In this document: piece by piece, positions 1 through 6,182 of the stretch
Position numbering within the stretch: position 1 is the stretch's first letter
How the letters are laid out: each line of letters starts with the position of its first letter
Source: Pseudomonadota bacterium
Lineage (GTDB): Bacteria > Myxococcota_A > Polyangia > Polyangiales > Polyangiaceae
DNA length: 7,176 nucleotides
Assembly (NCBI GenBank): GCA_003242355.1
Contig: QGUH01000164.1
Location: 1 to 7,176, forward strand
Reading direction: 5' to 3'
The notes under the pieces: model-generated
The model's input: only the letters and a program-made list of their open reading frames with translations
What the model was told of the DNA's origin: nothing
Database searches by the model: none
Position numbers and translations under genes: made by a program

Positions 1-285
1 CTCTATAAACTGGCAATTGGGGTCCGTCTGCGGCGCGGCGGGGGGGTGTCCGACCCCGACGGGTCCCGCCCCCCGGGCGTCCCCCGGATAGCCGGGGGGC
101 GTTTCCAGCGGCTGGGGCGGAACCAGCGGGGGCCCGCTCGGAGCGGCCGTGCCCTGCGTGCTAGGATGGCGCATGCTCTCGTCGACCGCTTCGGCGGATG
201 GTTGGGCTTCGAGCCGCGACGGTACGAGCAGGGCGACGGCGGCTCCGAGGCACAGGGCGCGGGTGAACGGTGACGCGCAGCGCAC
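1..285 (-). CDS. Exported proline-rich protein, N-terminal fragment (runs off left edge)
   Basis: An open frame begins at a GTG (285-283) and continues without a stop to base 1, giving 95 codons. The start is constrained: the frame is closed by a TGA at 333-331 and has no ATG, GTG or TTG between that stop and 285. The first 27 residues form a convincing Sec signal peptide: a short n-region with Arg (VRCASPFTR), a hydrophobic core (ALCLGAAVALLV) and a likely cleavage after LEA, before Q-P-S. The mature part is low-complexity and rich in Pro, Gly and Ala (for example PPLVPPQPLETPPGYPGD), and ends in the window with DPNCQFIE. This resembles an exported protein with a proline-rich spacer ahead of a domain that lies outside the window. 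No family can be named. No strong ribosome binding site is visible. It diverges from the lipoprotein gene at 302. Confidence 0.72.
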   Translation of the reverse strand, partial: MRCASPFTRALCLGAAVALLVPSRLEAQPSAEAVDESMRHPSTQGTAAPSGPPLVPPQPLETPPGYPGDARGAGPVGVGHPPAAPQTDPNCQFIE

Positions 286-295
286 GAGGTCGTCC

Positions 296-315
296 GATAG
301 AATGGCTTTCCTATC
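296..315. promoter_or_regulatory. Short inverted repeat between divergent genes (possible operator)
   Basis: GATAG (296-300) and CTATC (311-315) form 5-bp inverted arms 10 bases apart, in an unusually AT-rich spot for this window. The site lies between the GTG of the leftward gene (285) and the lipoprotein gene, and overlaps the ATG at 302. If the lipoprotein starts at the alternative ATG at 320, the site falls fully in the gap. Arms this short occur by chance, so this is only a candidate operator. Confidence 0.2.
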
Positions 316-2047
316 ACGGATGCGTGCGTCTCAGGCAGCCGCCCGTGCCGCCCACGCGAACGGCCCACGGGCCGCGAGCGCCGTCGCCGCGCTCGCCGCA
401 GCGGTAGCGCTTTGTGGGTGCGACATCGTTCAAGGATTCCAAGACGCCGGAGATGCGCTCTTTCCGGAGGAGCGCACGCACCTCAACGCGCCGGGGCTGC
501 ACCTCGCCCGGGGCAACTATCGGCACTTGCGCTTCGCGATCGGCACGGAGCTTTACCTCCTCGCCCGTTCCCCCGAAGGCGACCCCTTCACGCTCTACTC
601 GATGCTCTATGCGAACCCGAAGCCGTGCGCCATTCCCAACGTGGCCAACTTCCAGACGAGCTTCGGGACCTACGAGGGCCCGGCGCTGATCGCCTACTTC
701 GGTAGCGACACCGGGAATGCGACGTTGCGCTTCGCCGATGCGAGCTGCCGGGCGTATCCGTTCACCGTCGACACCCCGAGCTTTCCGGTCGCGGAAACCA
801 CGCGCGGCTTCGTCGTGCCGGCCCGGGTCGTCGAAGACGACACCGAGCGCGTCGGTCTGCTCTTGGTGGACCCAGTCAGCGAACGGCGCGAGCAGCTCGC
901 CATCGACGTCGAGGGCGTTTGGCCGAACACGTTCGCGGGGCACCACCTCGTCAAAGCGCAGGGCAAAGCGCTGATCTTTGCTCCCGACTGGACGCTGCTC
1001 GGCGCTTTCGGAACCACCTTCGACCGGGCCGTCGCCGGCTCGAATGCCCTCTTGGTTCAGGACGTGAACGGCATTCACCGCGTCACCCTCGATGGAGCCG
1101 TCAAGCTCGTGAGACAGAACGCGTGCGGGCTCGCGCAACGAGGCAGCTTCGTCTTCTTCGGCGCTCCGTGCGAGCAATTCGCGCTCCGCGAAGACTTCCG
1201 GCTGTACGCCTACGACGATCGCACCGCGCACGTCTCGGAGCTGCCCTTCCGTACCTGGCCCTGGAACGTCGAGCTCCGGCGTGCGCGCGACGCAAACGGC
1301 AACGATCCGGCAGTGGATCCGTTCTGGGCGTTTTACCTCGGCCTGGACGACGGCGCGCTCTTCGTGCGCACGCCGAGCGGCGAAACGCACGAAATCGGCA
1401 AAGCCTCGACGCTCGATCGCGTCGAGCTCGTCGATACCTCCGAAGACACCTACGGGTACGCGCTCGTGGACATCACGGGCGACACGGGGACCTTCGTGCA
1501 TTGGACGCCGGACGGCACCGTTCGACGGCTCGCCGAGCGCGTCCTCCGTCATACGAGTCGCCTCGTGCTCGACTGGGACGGCGTCACGGGAACGCTCGCC
1601 GCACCGGTGCGCGACACGATCGTACCGGTAGCGGACAAAGTGCCGTCCCGCGGGTTCGAGCTCGTGGATCGCAGGCGGCGCTGGACCGTCCTGTTCCACG
1701 ACTTCGACGGGATCTCGGGGCGCTTGTCGCTGCTCGAAGGCGATCTCGACGCCGGCAAAACGCTCGTTCCGGGTGCGCCGCTGCCGCGCTACTCGCTCCG
1801 CGAAATCGCGACGAACGTGGGGCACTTTCGCTCGACCTTCCTCGATCAAGTGCTCCCCGGAATCCTGTACATGACGGACATCGATCACGAAAAGGGCGTC
1901 GGCCGCGTCGAGTACCGGAACCTCGAGCTCGGATTCACGGCCTTGATGAGCTACGGCGTCTCGGATTTCGTGGTGGCGCCCGACGAGGTGCTCTACACGG
2001 TCCCGTACGGCGAAGGCGCGGGGATCTGGCTCGTACAGGCGAAATGA
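302..2047 (+). CDS. Predicted lipoprotein, 581 aa, possible beta-propeller-like fold, function unknown
   Basis: The open frame extends upstream to 149, but the residues encoded before 302 are Arg/Ser-rich junk lying over the divergent gene. The ATG at 302 has GAGG 12 bases upstream; an ATG at 320 is the alternative. The N-terminus has Arg residues, then an Ala-rich hydrophobic stretch and the lipobox-like LCGC, giving lipidated Cys40. Asp41 follows; in E. coli this would favour inner-membrane retention, but that rule is not reliable in other phyla. The mature part has repeated short strands of the type 'GALFVRTPSGETHEIG' and 'TFVHWTPDGTVRRLAE', reminiscent of beta-propeller or WD-like blades. 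Four cysteines (109, 149, 275, 290) could form two disulfides, as expected outside the cytoplasm. No catalytic motif is recognised. A hairpin at 2114-2139 follows the stop. The gene is certain; its function is unknown. Confidence 0.88.
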   Translation: MAFLSRMRASQAAARAAHANGPRAASAVAALAAAVALCGCDIVQGFQDAGDALFPEERTHLNAPGLHLARGNYRHLRFAIGTELYLLARSPEGDPFTLYSMLYANPKPCAIPNVANFQTSFGTYEGPALIAYFGSDTGNATLRFADASCRAYPFTVDTPSFPVAETTRGFVVPARVVEDDTERVGLLLVDPVSERREQLAIDVEGVWPNTFAGHHLVKAQGKALIFAPDWTLLGAFGTTFDRAVAGSNALLVQDVNGIHRVTLDGAVKLVRQNACGLAQRGSFVFFGAPCEQFALREDFRLYAYDDRTAHVSELPFRTWPWNVELRRARDANGNDPAVDPFWAFYLGLDDGALFVRTPSGETHEIGKASTLDRVELVDTSEDTYGYALVDITGDTGTFVHWTPDGTVRRLAERVLRHTSRLVLDWDGVTGTLAAPVRDTIVPVADKVPSRGFELVDRRRRWTVLFHDFDGISGRLSLLEGDLDAGKTLVPGAPLPRYSLREIATNVGHFRSTFLDQVLPGILYMTDIDHEKGVGRVEYRNLELGFTALMSYGVSDFVVAPDEVLYTVPYGEGAGIWLVQAK

Positions 2048-2113
2048 CCGAGCGAGCGTGGCATCCGTGACGCAGGCGCGCACGGCATGAGTCCGTGAAA
2101 GACCGTGCCCCCC

Positions 2114-2139
2114 CGCATCCCGTCACTGGACGGGATGCG
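2114..2139 (+). terminator. Perfect 11-bp hairpin after the lipoprotein gene (terminator-like, no T-tract)
   Basis: CGCATCCCGTC (2114-2124) pairs perfectly with GACGGGATGCG (2129-2139) around the loop ACTG. After one mismatch (2113/2140) the pairing resumes as CCC/GGG (2110-2112 with 2141-2143). It lies 66 bases after the lipoprotein stop and 24 bases before the MATE ATG. No run of T follows on either strand, so it is not a canonical intrinsic terminator, although GC-rich genomes often lack the T-tract. It could also be an attenuator or a protein-binding palindrome. Confidence 0.5.
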
Positions 2140-2154
2140 AGGGTGCATCATAAT
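2126..2154 (+). promoter_or_regulatory. Candidate promoter for the MATE gene; possible leaderless start
   Basis: CATAAT at 2149-2154 matches 5 of 6 bases of the sigma70 -10 consensus and stands out in this GC-rich sequence. A weak -35 candidate, CTGGAC (2126-2131), lies 17 bases upstream inside the loop and right arm of the hairpin. A transcript starting 6-8 bases after the -10 would begin at about 2160-2162, directly at the ATG at 2163. That would be a leaderless mRNA, consistent with the absence of any Shine-Dalgarno-like sequence before that ATG. Confidence 0.35.
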
Positions 2155-2162
2155 CGCGCGGC

Positions 2163-3554
2163 ATGGATGCTGGACCTCTGCCGTCGAAGAGCGCGAGCGG
2201 CGGGGTCCGGCAGCTCGTCGAGCTCGCGTGGCCGATCGTTCTGTCGCGAGCGACGCAGTCGGTGATCGGCTTTTGCGACGCGCTGATGCTCGCTCCGCTC
2301 GGTGAAACCGCGCTCGCGGCCGGGAGCACGGGCGCGCTCAACGCGTTCGCCTGGATCATCCTGCCCATGGGCACGGTGTTCATCCTGCAAAGCTTCTCGG
2401 CGCAGCTCCGCGGGCGCGGCGACGTCGATGCCATCCCGCGTTTCGGCTGGTACGGCCTCGTGCTCGCAGCCGCTGCAGGAGCGCTCGCGCTCGCGATGAT
2501 CCCTGCCCTGCCGTGGCTGTTCGGGGTATTCGACTACGAGCCGGGCGTCGAGCGCCTGATGCTCGAGTACATGAGCATCCGCCTCCTTTCCGTGGCGCCG
2601 GCCGTGGGCACGGAAGCGATCGGCAACTGGTACGGCGGCCTCGGGAACACGCGCATCGCGATGGTCGCGGGCCTGGTCAGCATGGTCACGAACGTGGTCG
2701 GCAACTACGTGCTCATCGAACCGCGGCTCGGGTTGCCGGGCTGGGGCGTCACGGGCGCCGCGTGGGCGAGCGTGCTCGCCACCGTCTTGGGGTTCCTCGT
2801 CGTGATCACGCTGTTCTTGCGCGGCGTGGGCTACGAGAAGCCCTCGGGCATCCCGCGCCTGCGTGTCGCAGAGCTTTTGCGCGTCGTGCGCTTCGGGCTG
2901 CCGAACGGGGTCAATTGGTTCCTCGAGTTCGCGGCTTTCATGCTGTTCGTGAACGTCGTCGTCGCCCACCTCGGGACCACGGTGCTCGCGGCGCTCAACG
3001 TGGTCATGCAAATCAACTCGATCGCGTTCATGCCGGCGTTCGGCCTGAGCTCGGCGGGGGCCATTCTGGTCGGCGAAGCCATCGGGCGCCGCGCGCACGA
3101 CGAGGTGTGGCCCATCGTGAGGCGCACGGCCGCCATCGCGCTCGGCTGGATGGGAGCCGTGGCGGTGTCGTACGCGCTCGCCCCCGAGTTCTTCTTCTCG
3201 TGGTTCGGTCCGAAGAACGCGCCCGACGGCGGCGAAGCGCTCATGGCGGTCGGCGCGACGATGCTCGTTCTGTCGTCCACCTGGCAGCTCTTCGACGCCA
3301 CGGCGATGACCTTCGGTGAAGCATTGCGCGCAGCCGGAGACACCACGTGGTGCATGGCGGCGCGCATCGTGCTCGCCTGGCTCGTGTTCACGCCCGTGGG
3401 CTGGGCAGCCGTGTTCCTGCTCGACGGCGGCGTCGTCGCGGTCATGGTGTCGATGGCGGGCTACATGGGGCTCTTGGCGCTCGCGCTCGCCGCCCGCTTC
3501 GCCTCCGGGCGCTGGCGGACCATCGACCTCGTCGGCGAGCCGAGCCTGGTCTGA
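2163..3554 (+). CDS. MATE-family efflux antiporter (NorM-like), 463 aa
   Basis: This is an inner-membrane antiporter of the multidrug and toxic compound extrusion family; members export cationic drugs or metabolites in exchange for Na+ or H+. The length is typical (about 450-480 residues), and about twelve hydrophobic spans can be read in two halves. The first half runs from residue ~18 (ELAWPIVLSRATQSVIGFCD) to ~220, the second from FGLPNGVNWFLEF onward. Family-typical stretches are GNYVLIEPRLGLPGWGVTGA after span 5 and the 'ALNVVMQINSIAFMPAFGLS' region in span 8. The C-terminus is short and polar (RWRTIDLVGEPSLV). The ATG at 2163 is the only plausible start: no in-frame ATG or GTG precedes the first span, and no ribosome binding site is visible. 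A small membrane protein gene follows 63 bases after the stop. The substrate cannot be inferred. Confidence 0.93.
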   Translation: MDAGPLPSKSASGGVRQLVELAWPIVLSRATQSVIGFCDALMLAPLGETALAAGSTGALNAFAWIILPMGTVFILQSFSAQLRGRGDVDAIPRFGWYGLVLAAAAGALALAMIPALPWLFGVFDYEPGVERLMLEYMSIRLLSVAPAVGTEAIGNWYGGLGNTRIAMVAGLVSMVTNVVGNYVLIEPRLGLPGWGVTGAAWASVLATVLGFLVVITLFLRGVGYEKPSGIPRLRVAELLRVVRFGLPNGVNWFLEFAAFMLFVNVVVAHLGTTVLAALNVVMQINSIAFMPAFGLSSAGAILVGEAIGRRAHDEVWPIVRRTAAIALGWMGAVAVSYALAPEFFFSWFGPKNAPDGGEALMAVGATMLVLSSTWQLFDATAMTFGEALRAAGDTTWCMAARIVLAWLVFTPVGWAAVFLLDGGVVAVMVSMAGYMGLLALALAARFASGRWRTIDLVGEPSLV

Positions 3555-3617
3555 GCGCCGACGGCGCGCTTCGCCCTGCCGCGAGGAACGAATCGTGCTT
3601 CAATTCGCCGTGACGGT

Positions 3618-3728
3618 ATGGATCACCCCATTTTCCTGATCGTCCTCGTTCTGCTCGCCATTTACATCGCGCTGCGCGTGGTTGCGGCGCGCAAGGGCAG
3701 CCCGCCCACGTCCACGCGTCGGTTCTGA
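3618..3728 (+). CDS. Small single-span membrane protein, 36 aa, unknown function
   Basis: ATG (3618) to TGA (3726-3728) encodes a 36-residue peptide. After a four-residue start (MDHP) comes one hydrophobic helix, roughly FLIVLVLLAIYIALRVVAA, then a basic, Pro/Thr-rich tail (ARKGSPPTSTRRF). Positive charges on the C-terminal side predict N-out/C-in insertion of a single membrane span. About 30 of 36 codons end in G or C, as in the neighbouring genes, and the membrane-helix pattern is unlikely by chance. The weak point is the ribosome binding site: GAGGAA lies about 29 bases upstream, too far to act directly. It is codirectional with the MATE gene, 63 bases after its stop, so co-transcription and a role as accessory peptide to the transporter are possible but unproven. 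No family is recognised. Confidence 0.55.
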   Translation: MDHPIFLIVLVLLAIYIALRVVAARKGSPPTSTRRF

Positions 3729-3741
3729 GCCGTTCTCGATG

Positions 3742-3761
3742 GGAGCGCGCCCGGAGCGCGC
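3742..3761. terminator. Weak GC hairpin / 9-bp direct repeat in the convergent gap
   Basis: GGAGCGCGC occurs twice (3742-3750 and 3753-3761), and GCGCGC (3745-3750) can pair with GCGCGC (3756-3761) around five bases. It sits between the convergent small ORF (stop 3728) and the M64 peptidase gene (stop at 3916), where a bidirectional terminator would be expected. The stem is short, has no T-tract, and could be GC-rich background. The rest of the gap, 3762-3915, holds a palindrome GCACGCGTGC (3822-3831) and an 11-base repeat CGAACGGACGC (3846-3856, 3889-3899), with no gene seen. Confidence 0.2.
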
Positions 3762-3915
3762 GGCGAGGCAGTCGTGCAGCTCGAGGCGGCACGAGAGGCG
3801 CGGGCGCCGGTTCCACGACGAGCACGCGTGCGCGAGTCGCACGAACGAACGGACGCATCTCGCACGCACGGGGTGCAACGCGCACGCGCGAACGGACGCC
3901 CGCTCGTCCGGGTCG

Positions 3916-5670
3916 TCATTCGGCGCAGGGCTCGTAGATGGGACGCGACTCTTCGCCGGGGCACAGCACTCGCTGCGGCGTGGGCGTCGGCACCTTGAAC
4001 CCGAAGCGGTCGTAGAAGGCCCGCCGGTATTCGCTCTTCCACTGCTCGAAGCCGGTTTCGCGCGGCAAGATCCCGGTGGCTTCGAGCACGCGGTACGCCG
4101 TCATCTCGCGGCAAAAGTTGCACATGCGCCCCCACGAGCGGAGCGACAGATCGGCTTCGGCATTTCCGCACCAGTACTTTCCGTTCTCGTGCGTGCCGTT
4201 CATCAAGCAGAGCAGCTCGGAGTGGTAGCCGCGCTCGGGTCGACCGAACGCTCCCACCAACTCGGGAACGTCGTGGATGCCGGCCCCGGCGAGCAGATGC
4301 GCCCACGGCAAGGCGTTGCACGCGTTCGTGGAGACTACGTTCGACGTCTCCGCCGTCGTCGTGACCGTGATGTCGTCCTCGAGGTACTCGTCGCGCAACC
4401 CCGCGAACGCATGCGTGAACTCGTGCGCATGGCCCTGCGCGAACGCCGCGGGCATGCGCTGGCCCGGCGCGTTCGGATTCGGAAGCTGCGTCGTCACGCC
4501 GCTGTAGCCCGCGCGCGCCGGGTTCCGCGTGGCGTCGAGAACCAGGAAGGCGGCCACGTGATTCTCGACGGGCGAGCCGGGTGGAAACGGAAAGGCATCG
4601 GAGCCCATCCCGTCGATCACGGCAAACAGAGGCCCTGCCGCAGAGCGGACGTTGGTGACGGCTCCGTTCGAAACGCCGATGCCGAACGCCGTCGCCCCCT
4701 CCCCCACGCGCGCGCTCGACGCGCGAGGCAGGTACCACACCACGAACGCCTCGCGAAACAGCGAATACGGCTCGATCGTGAACACCTCGGCGAGCCAGCG
4801 ATCGACGTCGTTCTCGGGATCCGCAACGTCGTGGACCTCACCGTGAAAGGTCGCGAGATCGCTCGCCAGGTACCCTTCGGGGAGGAGCATCACGTGCACG
4901 CGCTTTTCGATCGGCACGCGCGGCACGCGCTCGCCCGTCAGAATGTCGACGAAGTCGCCCGTCCCGAGTTGCTCGAGCACCCACTCGCCCCGAGGCGTCG
5001 CCGTGATCTCGGTCGAAAGGGGGCCGTCACCTTCGGCGCCGACGACGCGCACGACGTAGCGATAGGTCATGCCGTTGACGAGACCGCGGTGCACGACGCC
5101 CGGCTCTTCGGTTTCGAGAACGTCGGCAGTGGCGAGCTCCAGCGGCTCTTCCGTGGACCAGTAAACGCGGTAACCGAGCGCGCCGGGAACGCGCTTCCAC
5201 TCGAGCCCGATCGTGCCGTTCGCCGGGATGGCCCGGAGCTCGAGATCGATCACCGCTGCGCCGCCGCCCGAAGCGTCGCCCCCGATCCCGCTCGTGCCAG
5301 CTGGTGGCGCGTCGCCGCTTCCGTAATCTGCTTGGCCGCTCATGCTGCCGGCCGCGCACGGGGCAACGAAGGGCGAAGCGGCACCCGCACCGCTCGAGGC
5401 GCGGCATCCACCCGCCCCCGCCGAAAGACCGCCCGCTGAAGAACCGGGAGCACCGAATCCCGGGTTGCCCCCGACTCCCGACGACGAGGAGCCGCCGTTC
5501 GTCGAAGCGGAGCCTCCCGTGCTGCCCGACGAGCCCTCGCCGTTCGAGGGCTCACCGGAGTCGCGCGTTGCGTCTCCGCGAAGGCCCGAGCACCCGAGCG
5601 CGAGAGTTCCGTAAGCGAGCATCCTCCGAGCACGCTCGAACGCGCTCGCGTGCCGTGCGCGCGACGCCAC
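3916..5670 (-). CDS. Lipoprotein with Ser/Gly linker, FnIII domain and M64 (IgA-peptidase-like) metallopeptidase domain, 584 aa
   Basis: Probable surface zinc endopeptidase. From the GTG at 5670, residues 1-26 are an Arg-containing n-region and the short core MLAYGTLALG, ending at lipidated Cys27. Residues 28-139 are a Ser/Gly-rich tether. Residues ~140-227 resemble a fibronectin type III domain (LEWKRVPGALGYRVYWST; MTYRYVVRVVGAEGDGPLS). The rest is M64-like: a start with VHVMLLPEGYLASDLATF, then the zinc site HEFTHAFAGLRDEY, with His416, Glu417 (catalytic), His420 and probably Asp427. Cysteines in the C-terminal region (LLCLMNG, YWCGNAE, RMCNFCREM, EPCAE) suggest disulfides. The open frame extends to 5823, but those residues are Arg-rich and uninformative. 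ATG 5622 is an alternative, yet it leaves a signal peptide without a charged n-region and has GGAGG touching the ATG. The substrate is unknown; 'IgA peptidase' is only the family's founding name. It lies downstream of aroG on the same strand, 512 bases away. Confidence 0.88.
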   Translation of the reverse strand: MASRARHASAFERARRMLAYGTLALGCSGLRGDATRDSGEPSNGEGSSGSTGGSASTNGGSSSSGVGGNPGFGAPGSSAGGLSAGAGGCRASSGAGAASPFVAPCAAGSMSGQADYGSGDAPPAGTSGIGGDASGGGAAVIDLELRAIPANGTIGLEWKRVPGALGYRVYWSTEEPLELATADVLETEEPGVVHRGLVNGMTYRYVVRVVGAEGDGPLSTEITATPRGEWVLEQLGTGDFVDILTGERVPRVPIEKRVHVMLLPEGYLASDLATFHGEVHDVADPENDVDRWLAEVFTIEPYSLFREAFVVWYLPRASSARVGEGATAFGIGVSNGAVTNVRSAAGPLFAVIDGMGSDAFPFPPGSPVENHVAAFLVLDATRNPARAGYSGVTTQLPNPNAPGQRMPAAFAQGHAHEFTHAFAGLRDEYLEDDITVTTTAETSNVVSTNACNALPWAHLLAGAGIHDVPELVGAFGRPERGYHSELLCLMNGTHENGKYWCGNAEADLSLRSWGRMCNFCREMTAYRVLEATGILPRETGFEQWKSEYRRAFYDRFGFKVPTPTPQRVLCPGEESRPIYEPCAE

Positions 5671-5874
5671 GCGACCAGACGATCTCGGGGCGGGTACTCT
5701 GGACGGCAGGTGAGTGGAATAGCTCGCCCCGAGGCGCATTGCCACGCACACGTCTCCGCACGACGGCGCGGCATTCCCCACCCTCCGCGCACGCACGCGG
5801 CGACGCCCCGGCGCAGCGTGCAATTTGGGAGTCAGCCTTCAACGCCGGCCGAGCTCGGATTGACGGCGACGATC
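5671..5874. other. Gene-free upstream region of the M64 lipoprotein gene
   Basis: No convincing gene is seen on either strand. The leftward frame that continues the peptidase ORF encodes an Arg-rich, compositionally random extension. An inverted repeat, CTCGGGGCG (5684-5692) and CGCCCCGAG (5725-5733), has 9-bp arms 32 bases apart. It lies immediately upstream of the chosen peptidase start and could be a regulator site or a leader hairpin. No strong -35/-10 pair could be chosen for the peptidase gene. The tandem repeat array begins at 5875. Confidence 0.4.
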
Positions 5875-5947
5875 GGGCTTCGTGCCGGGAGCGTCGAGAC
5901 GCGGGATTCGGCGCTTTGCGCCGTGAGCGTCGAGGCGCGCGACGCAC

Positions 5948-5983
5948 GCCTCGCGCGTGCGACCGCTCGAGCACGCGCGAGGC
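5948..5983. repeat. 13-bp perfect inverted repeat in the left repeat unit
   Basis: GCCTCGCGCGTGC (5948-5960) and GCACGCGCGAGGC (5971-5983) are perfect inverted copies separated by 10 bases (GACCGCTCGA). As RNA from either strand this is a very stable stem. The matching stretch in the aroG coding tail (about 6217-6251) is related but not palindromic, so the hairpin belongs to the repeat units rather than to the gene. Confidence 0.8.
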
Positions 5984-6009
5984 ACCGAACGTCGAACGTC
6001 CAGTAGCGT

Positions 6010-6030
6010 GACCGTCGTCGGAAGACGGTC
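6010..6030 (-). terminator. 7-bp hairpin, second copy in the repeat array
   Basis: GACCGTC (6010-6016) pairs with GACGGTC (6024-6030) across a 7-base loop. It is an exact copy of the hairpin at 6148-6168, one 138-bp period further from aroG. There is no T-tract. Confidence 0.35.
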
Positions 6031-6085
6031 CGTGCCGGGCGACGTCAGGCGCTTTGTGCCGTGAGCGTCGAGGCGCGCGACGCAC

Positions 6086-6121
6086 GCCTCGCGCGTGCGA
6101 CCGCTCGAGCACGCGCGAGGC
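6086..6121. repeat. 13-bp perfect inverted repeat in the right repeat unit
   Basis: This is the same 13-bp arms and 10-base loop as at 5948-5983, shifted by exactly 138 bases (arms 6086-6098 and 6109-6121) with no substitution. It lies about 62 bases beyond the aroG stop in the direction of aroG transcription. Confidence 0.8.
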
Positions 6122-6147
6122 ACCGAACGTCGAACGCCCAGTAGCGT

Positions 6148-6168
6148 GACCGTCGTCGGAAGACGGTC
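6148..6168 (-). terminator. Hairpin 15 bases after the aroG stop (terminator candidate)
   Basis: GACCGTC (6148-6154) pairs with GACGGTC (6162-6168) around seven bases. In the direction of aroG transcription it begins 15 bases after the stop codon and is followed by the stronger 13-bp stem at 6121-6086. Position favours a role in transcription termination or 3'-end protection of the aroG mRNA. There is no T-tract, so intrinsic termination is uncertain. Confidence 0.4.
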
Positions 6169-6182
6169 CGTGCCGAGCGACG

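Noticed and set aside
314..2083. A 589-codon open frame on the minus strand opposite the lipoprotein gene
   Set aside because: It is the mirror frame of a high-GC3 gene. The product is Arg/Val/Glu-rich without domains or a signal, whereas the plus-strand product has a lipobox and natural composition.
2148..3098. A 316-codon minus-strand frame within the MATE gene
   Set aside because: The product is almost entirely charged (Arg, Asp, Glu, His), which is what the complement of hydrophobic GC-rich codons gives; the MATE frame is clearly the real one.
3555..3567. GCGCC-GAC-GGCGC hairpin directly after the MATE stop as a terminator
   Set aside because: The stem is only five pairs with a three-base loop and no T-tract; such stems are common in this base composition.
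3739..3915. Short plus-strand frame from ATG 3739 in the convergent gap
   Set aside because: It encodes an Arg-rich, low-information peptide continuous with the antisense shadow of the peptidase gene and has no ribosome binding site.
3682..5439. A 585-codon open frame on the plus strand opposite the M64 peptidase gene
   Set aside because: It is antisense to a gene with a clear catalytic motif. Its product is Arg/His-rich with no recognisable domain, typical of a GC-driven shadow frame.
5671..5823. N-terminal extension of the M64 lipoprotein to the GTG at 5823
   Set aside because: It would place about 51 Arg-rich, unstructured residues before the signal peptide, which is incompatible with a lipoprotein export signal.
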